Of a DNA stretch of 64,000 bases, positions 53,701 through 63,616 are shown one piece after another. Each line of letters opens with the position of its first letter. Within the stretch, counting starts at the first letter, position 1. Below the pieces are notes generated by a model. The model made no database searches and was not told where the DNA came from. It saw only the letters and a list, made by a program, of their open reading frames with translations. Origin of the DNA: Acanthosepion pharaonis. Its lineage: Eukaryota; Mollusca; Cephalopoda; Sepiida; Sepiidae. The position numbers were made by a program, and so were the translations under genes. The DNA lies in assembly GCA_903632075.3 (NCBI GenBank), contig CAHIKZ030004545.1, positions 3,506,001-3,570,000 of the forward strand, read 5' to 3'.

Positions 53701-54130
53701 CATTTAATATTGTCCGTTGGTGGAGCCATATTCGTTGAGGAGTGTAGGAAAGAGATCCAGGCCAAAACCAAACAGCAGGAAGTGTGTTTCAAATCAGGAT
53801 GCAGGAAGGTGGAGAAGAGAGAGAGAGAGGAAGAAGGTTTCTTCTTGCAAGCTGCTCTCGCTCTCTCTCTCTCTCTCTCAACAAAGCCGGCCTTCACCCC
53901 CTTTCCTCATTAATGGGGTGGGGAGGTGAGGAACTGATGGTGATGATGCATCATCAACATCACTTAACTTTCTGTGAGTTGTTATTGGCCCTCGAATTGA
54001 AAACAAAAATTGAACCAAGCTGCAAGCCGTTAAAAGAAAGAAAGAAAGTGCCATTCATTCTATCTCTCTTTCTCTCCTCTCCCCCGCCTTTTCACATGTG
54101 ACACATCTATTTGGCCTCGTTGATTGTCGT
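53700..54130. promoter_or_regulatory. Locally GC/CpG-richer segment with GA and CT tracts; possible promoter or 5' exon
   Basis: This is the most GC-balanced part of the non-coding right half and has several CpGs (near 53,714, 53,733, 53,859, 53,888, 53,993, 54,028, 54,085). A GA tract at about 53,811-53,830 faces a CT tract at about 53,854-53,879 with 20-odd bases between them. GAGA-type tracts are common near invertebrate promoters. It lies about 5.6 kb upstream of the large minus-strand exon, where a first exon could be expected. A weak minus-strand donor (AGAG then GTAATA) is near 53,617. No TATA box or initiator is convincing. Confidence 0.25.
53811..53879. repeat. Facing (GA)n and (CT)n tracts
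   Basis: A purine GA-rich run is followed by a pyrimidine CT run, so one strand can fold back on itself with a loop of about 25 nt. Several short open frames in this stretch (RERER or LSLSLS type) are by-products of the repeat. Confidence 0.85.
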
Positions 54131-56170
54131 CATCACCCATGATGTTAGTATAGTTCCATAAACTACAGCCAACTCCCTTCTTTTATTGTCTCATTTTTAA
54201 AACACAAAAGAGAGGAAGATGAACGTTAGCAAATCTTCTTCACTTTCCTCTTAGGCCAACATAGAACAGATGTCAGAATAACAAACTTTATTAAGTCGAG
54301 TTTTGTGTTTGAGATGGAAAACAAAATAATTTTAAAAGTAACTTTGATGGTGACTTTTTAGTTTTCTCTCTCAATATAAAGTTAAAAAAAAAAAGGCAGC
54401 TATAAAAATTTGCAAATATTAATTTTTAAAAATCATGGATAAAATAAGGAGGGGGAAAGTGAAAAATAAGGAACAATTAAATAGGCTAACGTAAACGTTA
54501 AACAAAGTAATAACTGTCTGCTTAGAGTACATTTTAAATTTAACATTTTTATAAAAATTTAACTAAAAACAAAAAATGTACATTCAGTGATAATGTTTGG
54601 TCTTTTTTTTCCGAGTGATTGATGAATTCAGAGAAAAATGAGGAATATTATAAAAAGATCATTTTCTTCACAAGTTTCAATTCTATTAATAATGAAAAAT
54701 AAAAATTATCGTTTTTTAATGATTTTTTAATTTATAAATTCTAATTAAATTTTAAATAAATGATACTTTTAGTTTATTTTTTAATATTTATTTTTGTAAT
54801 ATTTTAATATTAAATCGTAGTTGGATGTTTTATTTGAAAATTAACTTGTTTATAAAGGTAAAGGATCATAATGTTAAAAAAAAATATTTTCACTTTAAAA
54901 CACACACACAAAAAAAAGTAACCTCTTCGGTGAATAAGAAGTATTTTTAGCTGATATCCAAAATTTAAATTCCTTGCAAGAAATTATACGAGGTTCCTGG
55001 AGAGTTGAAAGCTGTCTTTCAAAAATTACATGCCAAGGGAGGAATTAATGTGCTTCTTAAAACTAGCATCGTTAGTGACCCTGATTGGTTGGAATTACGT
55101 AAAGACATGCCTATTCACGTCTGGTCTGTCTGGTGTAAGGCAGAATTCTTAGAAGACATTAGATAACTTGTGAAAGAGAGGTCAAATTGGTTAAATTTAG
55201 CAAACAGATGGCCAAGTGTTTCTATGTACAAGGATTAGCCTCTCTCTACCCTACTTTGATTCTAAAAAAGAAAAAAAAAAAGATAGCCAGAGATTGCAAA
55301 CTAGAAATCCTCAAATCTTGAAGAAATAAACAAAAATATAACAACGTTTATTAAAGAGGTTATGCTTCCATTATTATTTTAAATGTAAATCTTACAATGA
55401 TGACTCAAAAGAGAAGAATGTAGCCAACGAGATAGACAGCATGTAACCTTTCACAATCAAAACAAATTCAATGGTAATCACATAGCTAACATACCTGCAA
55501 TATATTCAAGTCAATATTTACATCATATCATACAAAAAAAAAAATTTGACAGCATAAAAACATAGAAACTTTATAAGACAAGGACAAGAGGGGAAAAAAA
55601 TGACTCACATGAAAGACTATATCATATCAGAATATATTTAAAAACAAAAGAATTAAATATTTGTCTCCCCCATTGAAATAAATATGACGCAAAGTTTAAT
55701 GTGAGGACTGCACAATCGTGTGTGTGTTATATGAGCGGCAAACATTTAATCTCCACACCCTCTTCTGACAAGGTATCAAGACAATATATAACTATCCTCT
55801 TTAAGTGTAATAGAGAGGTGAACCTCCAGAATTGGAATTTCCAAGTATACTTCATTTGGGTTTTCACTTAAGATCTGACTGATCCAAATCAATGTTGCTT
55901 AATTAATTAAAGAATCAATTACTCTAGTAATTATTAAACTGTTCAATTTTTTTTTAAACAAAGGATTGTCATTAGTCTTAATTTTCGACAAGTTTTTCCT
56001 TCTATCTTATTTCTCTTACTAGTTTATACCTAATAGTAATAAAACGATATACTAGTCTTACTTAAGCTGTCCAAATTTCTTAGATGAAAAAGTGTCATTA
56101 TTGGTTTTTTATCTTAGATTTCTTAAGCTTTTATTACATAATTTTACAACAGCAATAGAAGCTGCTAAAG
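54131..56170. other. AT-rich non-coding stretch
   Basis: No reading frame, RNA gene or transposon end could be supported. The part at about 54,980-55,260 is less AT-rich and resembles no element I recognise. The rest holds A/T runs and a short CA run (54,900-54,909). Confidence 0.5.
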
Positions 56171-56371
56171 CAGTTGTTCCCAAACTTTTTAGATTGCTGC
56201 CCCCCCCTACCAAAACACAATCCTAAAGCCTACCAAATGTATAGTCAACCTTTGATTGGATTTCTTTGTGCAAGTATTGCATGTCAAATGAGTATCTTAG
56301 TATTTCCTATAATAATTGTTATATAAATGGGATACACTGTAAAGTGAATGCAAGACTCACTTCAGGTATAT

Positions 56372-56430
<59 letters not shown>

Positions 56431-56578
56431 GTGAGAGAGAGAGAGAGAGATGTATGTTATGGATCAGATGTACCACTGCCACCCTCTAGCTATCCACTTT
56501 TTTTTTTTCTCACCACCCACATGGATTTTTCTACTACCCATTCCTAGAGGGCAGTACCACTCATTTTGGGAATCACTG
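56171..56578. mobile_element. hAT-like non-autonomous element (MITE), 408 bp
   Basis: The left end starts CAGTTGTTCCCAAACTTTTT and the right end, on the other strand, starts CAGTGATTCCCAAAATG. The shared CAG-G/T-TTCCCAAA ends, followed on both sides by a TGCC-type segment, are typical of hAT-superfamily non-autonomous elements. The interior has no transposase and contains a long (GT)n and a (GA)n run. The 8-bp flanks (TGCTAAAG and TTTAAGTA) do not match clearly, so a target-site duplication is not confirmed. Confidence 0.6.
56375..56450. repeat. (GT)27 followed by (GA)9 microsatellite
   Basis: An uninterrupted GT run (56,375-56,428) and a GA run (56,433-56,450) lie inside the hAT-like element. 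The frame through them encodes only a CVCVCV then RERER peptide and is not a gene. Confidence 0.97.
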
Positions 56579-57500
56579 TTTAAGTAATGGGAAAAAAAAA
56601 ATAACATTCAAAATTTTGAAAAAAAGAAGAAAAAAAAGGCTATCATCAAATTATAATTTACACAAACTCCTTTTTAAAAACTCAAAAGCAAGTGTCATTT
56701 ACTTTGCCAAAGTTTGAAAATGTTTGAGATTTTAAATATTTTATAAACATTTTTCAAAATACATTGTTAAACTGAATAAATATGAAATAAATCTTCCTAT
56801 CATAAATCACTCTACTTGCTTTCAAAACTAATGTAATGCGAGATATAAATATGCTTAAACCAGGCAAATGACAGTTTCAAGTGTAGCCTTGCCATGTGAA
56901 TCTTGTATATTATGCCCAACATGTAACTACAAGCAGAAAAATAAATTTAAGTTAATATCGTTTGTTACAGTTCAAAAACTTCCTAAAAGAATGACATCTA
57001 TTTCCTAAAATGATTGTGCAGTTGTATACATGGGAACAAAAGAATTCTATATGACATAAGTTTTAACATTTCCAGGTGTCAGAGTAGAAATGACAAGTTG
57101 GTTAAACATATTTGATATTTATGTTTGATATATAAAAGCACATTAACATCAAATGGATAAAAATGTGGTCAAAAAGTAAATCATCTATTAATATTTATCT
57201 GTAGAAATCTTATCTACATTTAATGAAATCCCAGTGCTTATCTCCAACTCATTACCTTTCATTGAACAATCTCAGCAGAATGATTTTCATGAAAAAAATA
57301 TAGTCTTTCCTTGGAAACATTAGCAAAGTTAATGTAAGTTAATAAAAAAGTGTACGTTAACATTTTCAATAATAAATTAAAGATAAATTTAAAATTTTAA
57401 AACTGAGGTCACAATAGTTGATTGATTACTATGTACTAACTAAATATATTGAGTATAAAATGCATGTATGTGCATTTGTGTGTATTTAGTATTGTATTTC
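56579..57500. other. AT-rich non-coding stretch
   Basis: I see no gene or element here. Poly-A interruptions occur near 56,590-56,637. Confidence 0.5.
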
Positions 57501-57706
57501 ATCACGAGAAATGCCAGCTTAGGTAAAAAGTACTAAGATTCATTATTTAAGCGTACATACACATTTCCTTCTTTCATTTTGGGATCTGACCTAGCCTTAA
57601 ATGCCAAAATATATTATCAAATATATTTCTAAACAAATCTATTTTCATGAACGTTTCCAATTGTCAAAAACTTTGTTGGGATTATATATCCTAATCTTAA
57701 AATATA
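57501..57706. repeat. Direct duplication, copy A (~206 bp)
   Basis: The segment from ATCACGAGAAATG to CCTAATCTTAAAATATA is repeated about 500 bp downstream (copy B, 57,998-58,206) with scattered substitutions and small indels. Shared blocks include AAAAAGTACTAAGATTCATT and TTTCTAAACAAATCTATTTT. The pair could be ends of a repeat element or a local duplication. Confidence 0.85.
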
Positions 57707-57997
57707 TAATGTCGACATTGAAAATGCATAGATAAATAAAAAAAAAAAAAACAAATCTTTTACTTTCAACCCATTCTGGAGGATTATATGAAAATTTATC
57801 ATGGATCCATTTTCAGAAAAGGCTACATAAATTTCTTACTTTCAAGCCATTTCTGATAAGGACAAGAAGATTTGTCTTTAATTCGATACAAAAAAGCTAG
57901 GAAAATATATTAACAATTTTCAACTCAAACTGAAGAAAAGATACTAGAATAAATATTAACAATTTTTTAAAAAGTCATTCATTTTCTTTTATCTTTA

Positions 57998-58206
57998 GTC
58001 ACAAGAAATGTCAGCTTAGGAAAAAGTACTAAGATTCATTATTTAGGCATACACACATTTCTTTTTGTTTTTGGATCTGATGAAGCCTTAAATGACAAAA
58101 TGCATTATCAAATATATTTCTAAACAAATCTATTTTCATGAATACTTCCAATTGTCAAAGATTTAAAAATTTTGTAGGGATTATATATCCTAATTTTAAA
58201 ACTACA
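57998..58206. repeat. Direct duplication, copy B (~209 bp)
   Basis: This is the second copy of the 57,501-57,706 segment. It runs into a (TA)n tract (58,205-58,223) and then the stretch with the hammerhead-like motif. Between the copies, TTACTTTCAAxCCATT also occurs twice (near 57,760 and 57,835), a smaller nested duplication. Confidence 0.85.
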
Positions 58207-58495
58207 TATATATATATATATATTTTCGGATACAACAATACATATATTTTCGTTGTCCTCTTATTACTAAGAGAAAAAAGAAGAACAACATCTATTCCAT
58301 ACCTGAAGATGTCTGTAGGAACAGACGAAAGCTTGTAGTAAAAATAAGAACTAATACGGCAGAAATTTATAGAAACAAGGATCTTTTCATTCATAACGGA
58401 TTCGGAGGTTTTTGTATATTATTTGAATTGTTTGCGACGATGGATTTCTCGCCAATTAAATCATGAACCTTTGCATTTGTTTTTGTGTTAATTCA

Positions 58496-58500
<5 letters not shown>
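58205..58500. repeat. Probable retroelement fragment with a hammerhead-like core
   Basis: Downstream of (TA)n there is a slightly GC-richer segment with several CpGs. At 58,303-58,309 it reads CTGAAGA, then a potential stem (GTCTG 58,311-58,315 with CAGAC 58,322-58,326), then GAAA (58,327-58,330). CUGANGA-stem-GAAA is the catalytic-core signature of hammerhead ribozymes, which are known in Penelope-like retroelements. Here one extra U sits between the core and the stem, and no clear stem I or cleavage triplet is found. It is probably a decayed copy or a chance match. Confidence 0.3.

Positions 58501-58527
<27 letters not shown>
58499..58527. repeat. (AT)n microsatellite
   Basis: About 14 uninterrupted AT units. 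Between this run and 59,080 I see only AT-rich non-coding DNA with a T-run near 58,771-58,784. Confidence 0.97.
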
Positions 58528-58532
<5 letters not shown>

Positions 58533-59082
58533 AATGGGGATGTCAGTATGTCACACTTTTTCAACTTAAAGGGACACAACTCTAACTTTCAATAGGTCAT
58601 TTCAAATGAAAAAAATTGCTGTTCTCAAATTACAGTGTTTCAGAATAAAATTGTCCATGTTTTCAACTTAACTCCTTAAATCAGGCCATATGAACAAATT
58701 AAAATTATTTCAGGCCGAATCTAGAAAATTTGGATTCACAAGTTTTCATTACTGTGGCTGTTTGCAGTGATTTTTTTTTTTTTTGGGTGACAAATGTTTT
58801 TGTATGATAACAATTTTTATAACTTGGAAACAAATTTGGGAATAATCAAAATTAATTGCAAAATTCAGTGAAAGTCACCTGTGAAATAAAAATAATTGTT
58901 TGTACAGAAAGTAAGGACCTACATACATCAAACTGTCTTTAAATTAAGTGGCAGCAGAAGAATTATCATTGAACTTTTAAACGATAAGCTTCAATATTAA
59001 TGCAATACTCAAATTCAGTGATCAATTTTGAGTTCTTCTGTAGTTTATTATTGCCTACCACATCTACTCTTCCCTACCTATT

Positions 59083-59156
59083 CTGATGAAGGCCCAATCA
59101 AGAGCCCACCACAGGAGCTAGCTTAAATGCTGCCCAATACGGTAGCTTTTAAGCTA

Positions 59157-59201
<45 letters not shown>
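59083..59201. repeat. CTGATGA motif, 10-bp hairpin and (TA)n run
   Basis: CTGATGA (59,083-59,089) is followed by an inverted pair CTAGCTTAAA (59,118-59,127) and TTTAAGCTAG (59,148-59,157) and then about 21 TA units (59,160-59,201). The arrangement (a CTGANGA motif near a TA run) echoes 58.2-58.3 kb and may be another fragment of a repeat family. No GAAA core follows, so no ribozyme is claimed. Confidence 0.45.
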
Positions 59202-59203
<2 letters not shown>

Positions 59204-60095
59204 AATGGCAACTTTAGGTCATCAATGTTAGTCAGACTCATTACAACCATTAACAAAATATACTATTGGTATAACTTAGATGTTAAAATGATTCCTTTAC
59301 TCTCACTAAAATATATAATTTTTAAAAAAATTTTAGCCAGATATGTTTTTCTTTAAATAATGTGTGTATCTATCTCAAGTGTATGCTTGTATATATGCCT
59401 ATGCGTTAGCATGTTTATGTATCTCTCTGTGGATTTTTAGTTTAATTTATTGTATGTTTGTGATCACTACTGCTGACTGATATCATAATTCCTCAACATT
59501 ACTTCAGTCACACTCCTCAACTCAACCCTCCAGTCAACGAATTAAGGCTGCCACTGTCTTGGATTTTTTTCCAACTTGGGCTAAATTTAATTTGTCTTTT
59601 TTCAATTAATACACTGTGCTTTAAAAAACCTTATACTGTATGAAATAAATTATTTAAAATGGACATTTGAAAATAATAAGTTGAAATAAAAACGTGTTCT
59701 TTGAAAAACAGGGCATTAGAGATTCTTAAAAGATTATTTATAAAATTAAAGCAAGAAATACATTGCTTATTAAGTATGTCTCCAGCTCAGATCATTTTCA
59801 GACCTATGCAGATCGATTAGCCATGTTAATTTTATTCATTTTTTTTTTTTTTTACTTACTTTCTTTTTGTTTGTTTTATCTTTCTTCTTTATTATGAACA
59901 ATATCAATAAAATGTACTTCAGTCAATATTTTAAAACATGGAGTTAAAACAATTCATTTTGGATCCAGCAGAAATCAAGAATGAAAACAACACACTACAA
60001 AAGATTTTTGTTGCTTTGAAATAGATATACCTGAATGTTGGCTAACTCGGGCTAAGCCCAACAAGCCTAACCCTCAAGTCACCACTGAGCTGATG

Positions 60096-60097
<2 letters not shown>
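59202..60097. other. AT-rich non-coding stretch
   Basis: No coding or RNA features seen. A segment at about 60,037-60,095 (GGCTAACTCGGGCTAAGCCC, with a GGGCT/AGCCC hairpin) directly precedes a TA run and may be the end of an interspersed repeat I cannot name. Confidence 0.4.

Positions 60098-60129
<32 letters not shown>
60098..60129. repeat. (TA)n microsatellite
   Basis: Sixteen TA units immediately after GCTGATGATTA. Confidence 0.97.
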
Positions 60130-60131
<2 letters not shown>

Positions 60132-61874
60132 CCAAAAATTAAGTGACATTTGTAAAGTGGCAGAGCTAACACAGAAAATTTAGAATAATTTTTAAATGTT
60201 ATATTTGTATAGTAGACACGTACGCAAAAAATAGATGGTGGAAGGAAAAATATGACACTCATTTGATGGTATTAGATCCCCTAATCACAATTACAAATAT
60301 AGAAAGTCTAACCAAAGAGAGAGAGAGAGAGAGAGAGAGAAAATAGGTAAAAGTGATTTTCTCTCAATCTGAAACAAGCCAGAATTAGATGGAAAAAAAA
60401 TTGACCTGAAATAATATTTGCACCCACAATTGTTTAATCATGAAGATGAAAAAAAAAAAAAAAAAAAAAAAGAATAACAACAGAACATTAACAAAATTTA
60501 TTGAAATCTTAAAAGAATACGGTAATGATTAAAAAAAACAATAATCTGTAAATGTCTATACCTTGTTTGGAGATTTGATTAAAATGTCAATCTGGAGTAT
60601 ATTTCTCGTTTTGAGAATACAAGAGCTGTTTTAATGAAATACAACTATTTTGCCACGACAAATATACCAACTTTTAACTAACACATCTGGTCATTCCTTA
60701 AGTAAAACACACGTAAAATGATTAATAAGTACATATCAACATATTTATCTACTACAATCAATCTAGCATTTTATTAGTAGTTCAAAACTAATAAGGTAAC
60801 ATGACTTTCAGACCTACCTGTACAAAGGTGGAAGAATAAAACAGTGAAAGTGACCACCAGAGTCCAACAACAATCACATTAACTTGAAAGAACTATTAAT
60901 CAGTTTTGGCTTTAACATCTCAGTTTAAATCTTTTTATAAACTAAGTAAATCTATCCAATCACCACACAGGTTGCATTGTAGACCACATAAATAAGTCAT
61001 TAATCTGATAACAGGCTTTCCAATGTTCATATCATAAATACCATGATGAAGTCAGTAGCACTCAATGTCTGAGAGTGAAGAATGAGTCTTCATACATGTC
61101 TTTACAGATTCTTGTCAGCAAGCCAACAACATCTACACAGACAGTAAAAATGACAAGAGCTCTGCACTGAATTTATAGAGAAAGGTACAAGGTGACCTGG
61201 AGATTGTAAATAATGACACAGATTTTAAACAAGATATTATTTTCTTATTATAGAAAATGATTTATTCTCTGGACTTTTATTCAATGAAAATATTAGCCAA
61301 GTAGAAAATAAATCTTAAACTTTCTTTTTTTTTTATTTATAAATTCTCTAAAGAGAATATCTAATATCTTTAATCAGAAGGTTGTTTCCTGCAGATCAAA
61401 GATCAAGAACACTTCTGTTTCAATTTTGAACATTTCAAAAAAAATTACTTTTATCTACCAATTTTCAAGGAATTAAATAAAGAGAATGCAAGATTATTTC
61501 ATTTGTTGCTTAACTGTCCCAGCTATAATACATTTAAGATTATCTTGTTCAAATTTTTCTTAAATCGTATAGATTTCAAAAATGTTCAAGTTACATTCAT
61601 TTTTCAGAATATGAAATGTTTTTCTACTTTCACTCCTGAAAAATGTACATCCATATTTGTGTTTACAAAAAAAAAAAAAATCCTATTGGAAATGAAACAT
61701 GAAATTGTTCAACACACATGAAAATCCCTGAGTCACACGCATACATTTGTGTATGAATAAGGATTGAAAATATGTGAAGATTATATGAGTATCAAACTTT
61801 GCTATTTTACATATTTAAATAATGATAGTGAAGACAATATTCTCTTTAATATTAAGCATTTATAACTTTATTTA
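60130..61874. other. AT-rich non-coding stretch with simple repeats
   Basis: Contains a (GA)n run (60,317-60,341) and a 23-A run near 60,449-60,471. Plus-strand 61,118-61,180 has an acceptor-like CTTTACAG and a short open peptide, but no matching donor or homology is recognised, so no exon is called. Confidence 0.45.
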
Positions 61875-61901
61875 CAGATGGTGTCAGAATTATTAGACCC
61901 C
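61875..61901 (+). repeat. Left outer terminal repeat of the Tc1-like element
   Basis: Starts directly after TA (61,873-61,874) and matches the inverted right end at 63,590-63,616 at 19 of the first 20 positions. Confidence 0.9.
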
Positions 61902-62252
61902 ATTGAATATTTGTATATTATCTAAGGAAGTGCAAATATTTGCAAGTACTTACTGAATTTGCCATAGATAGGTTATTCTGTATTTAGTTTTGAATAACTT
62001 GAAAAACTTTTTAGAAATTTCAATCTATTATATTCATAGTTATAGATTTTCCTAAAAATTGGTGCAGTCCAAAATTATTGGCCCTTCCCTATTATGGAAA
62101 TTTTGAAAGAATATTACTCTATGGCAATTTTAATGTTTTTTCTTTCTTAATTCAACATTTAAAACAAGTACCCTTTGAAAATGAAATAATATTGACTTGA
62201 TTCTATAAACATTCTAGAAGGTTCTGAAGAAGACAATATATGAGTGCCACAT

Positions 62253-62388
62253 AGTTGGACACGGTGTAATGGTTAGCAAGTTTGTCTCACGAGATCAATT
62301 ACAAATGAGTAGTGAGTTCAATCCTCACTGGGTACTCCATACTTGTGGTCTTGTACCACATTTAGGTTATGCTTAGTAAATCACTATG
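62253..62388 (+). mobile_element. tRNA-derived SINE inserted in the Tc1-like element, 136 bp
   Basis: The insert is flanked by a perfect 12-bp duplication, TGAGTGCCACAT (62,241-62,252 and 62,389-62,400). Its 5' part reads GGTGTAATGGTTAGCAAG, an A-box-like pol III element with tRNA D-arm character. At 62,311-62,329 AGTGAG, TTCAATC and CTCACT form a T-arm with an exact 7-nt loop and B-box sequence. A tRNA-unrelated tail of about 55 nt follows, with a GTGGT/ACCAC hairpin (62,345-62,359) and no poly-A. It must be younger than the host transposon. A retroelement origin, not an active tRNA gene, is indicated by the duplication and the mutated A-arm region. Confidence 0.85.
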
Positions 62389-62428
62389 TGAGTGCCACAT
62401 GCCACAATAAGTCATTTATTCTGCAGCC

Positions 62429-63420
62429 ATAGCAAAGACTGCTGAACTTGACAAGAAACTCCAAATGAAGATAGTTGATGCATACAAACAAGGTGATGGA
62501 TATACATTCACTTTCCAAGTGATTTATTGTTCCTAGATTGACAATTCAAAACATTATCAAGAAGTACAACAAGACTCATGTTGAGAATAAGTTAAGGACT
62601 GGCAGGAAAAAGTTAATTTCTAAGGAAAATTGCTAAAGATGTCACAAAGAATCCTCAACAGCAAAGTACATTGTCAATGATGCATTAACAACAGGGTTGA
62701 ATATATTGTCAAAGACAAGTTACTAGATGCCTTCACTGAACAGGACTTTGAGCTTGCAGTACAAAGAAAATGACACTGTCTAAGGCTAAACACCTAAAAT
62801 CAGATTAACTTATGCTAGAAGTAATCTAGAACTTGTGAGTATCAGAACTAAGTTTTATGGTCAAATGAGACTAAACTAGTATTACTTGGTCAGATGAATG
62901 CTCAATATATATGGAAGAAATCAAATGAAGCTCCCAAACCCCCAAAATACCCCCCTACAATTAAGCACAGTGGTGGGAGCATGATACATTGGGGATGTTT
63001 CAATGCTTCTGGACCAGGAGAACTAGTGAAAGTACAGGGTAACATGCATAAAGAGCAGCATTAGGGTATTCTGAAAAATAATATAAAACAAAATGTACGA
63101 AAGCTGTCTTTCGGGCATCACTGAATGTTCTGACATGACAATAACCTAAAACACACGTGGCACAAATCGTTATGAAATACTCAGATGACTGAAAAATTAA
63201 AATATTGACATACACTGCTCAAAGTCTTCAACTATTGAAAATTTATGGACGTATTTGAAGAAAAAATAATTTGAAGGAACTAGAATATTGCCAGGGAAGA
63301 ATGGAGCAAAATACCTGCAGTGATCTTGTAAGGAACTATCAAAAATGGTTAAAGATAATCAATTACAATATAGGTAACATAATTGACTATTGAGGCAAGA
63401 GGGCCAATAATTTTATACTA
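62429..63420 (+). pseudogene. Tc1-family transposase pseudogene
   Basis: A cut-and-paste DDE transposase acting in the nucleus, here dead. The likely start is ATA (a mutated ATG) followed by AKTAELDKKLQMKIVDAYKQ, then an HTH-like part with IQNIIKKYN and a GRKK basic patch. Later frames give HWGCFNASGPGELVKVQGNM, DNNLKHTW (compare QDNDPKHT around the second catalytic Asp), STIENLW (the IENLW motif with the third acidic residue) and EEWSKIP. These pieces lie in different frames, with several stops and frameshifts between them, so no protein can be made. Motif order and spacing are as in a roughly 340-residue Tc1 transposase. Confidence 0.85.
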
Positions 63421-63589
63421 TGTTAATACCAGAAAAATGTCAAATATTTAACATTAAAATAAAAATCTTTTGGTGGGCATCACTGCATGTTCTTTCAAAT
63501 CCATTATTTCATCATTTGTGAAAAAAATGCACACAAAATTTCCATGAAAATGTAGCAGATTGCAGCTTTATTCATAATTGGAGGTTGGG

Positions 63590-63616
63590 GGGAGAGAATA
63601 ATTCTGACACCAACTG
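63590..63616 (-). repeat. Right outer terminal repeat of the Tc1-like element
   Basis: Inverted copy of the left end. It is preceded inside the element by a G-rich stretch (TTGGGGGGAGAG) not found at the left end. Confidence 0.9.

Larger units (their letters stand above)
61875..63616 (+). mobile_element. Decayed Tc1/mariner element with IR/DR-type ends, 1.74 kb
   Basis: The left end begins CAGATGGTGTCAGAATTATT. The right end, read on the other strand, begins CAGTTGGTGTCAGAATTATT, so 19 of 20 bases match. The left end follows TA; the base pair after the right end is TT, a likely mutated TA target. A second, inner repeat AAAATTATTGGCCCT occurs near 62,072-62,086 and, inverted, near 63,404-63,418, about 200 bp inside each end. 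This is the IR/DR layout known from Sleeping Beauty-like elements. Between the ends lies a broken transposase frame. A SINE has inserted at 62,253-62,388. Confidence 0.9.

Noticed and set aside
53213..54101. Several overlapping 65-111-codon frames around the CAG and GA/CT tracts
   Set aside because: Low-complexity peptides (SSSS, RERER, SLSLS) on both strands, none with coherent splice sites.
60780..60930. Strong acceptor-like pyrimidine tract on the minus strand (CACCTTTGTACAG near 60,830)
   Set aside because: The following sequence has no open frame or donor that links to the large exon; could be a 5' UTR exon but nothing else supports it.
61118..61180. Exon-like interval on the plus strand after CTTTACAG
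   Set aside because: Short frames with stops in every phase or no homology, and no partner exon.
62253..62340. Functional tRNA gene
   Set aside because: The T-arm is intact, but the acceptor arm is absent and a target-site duplication flanks the unit, so it is a SINE head.
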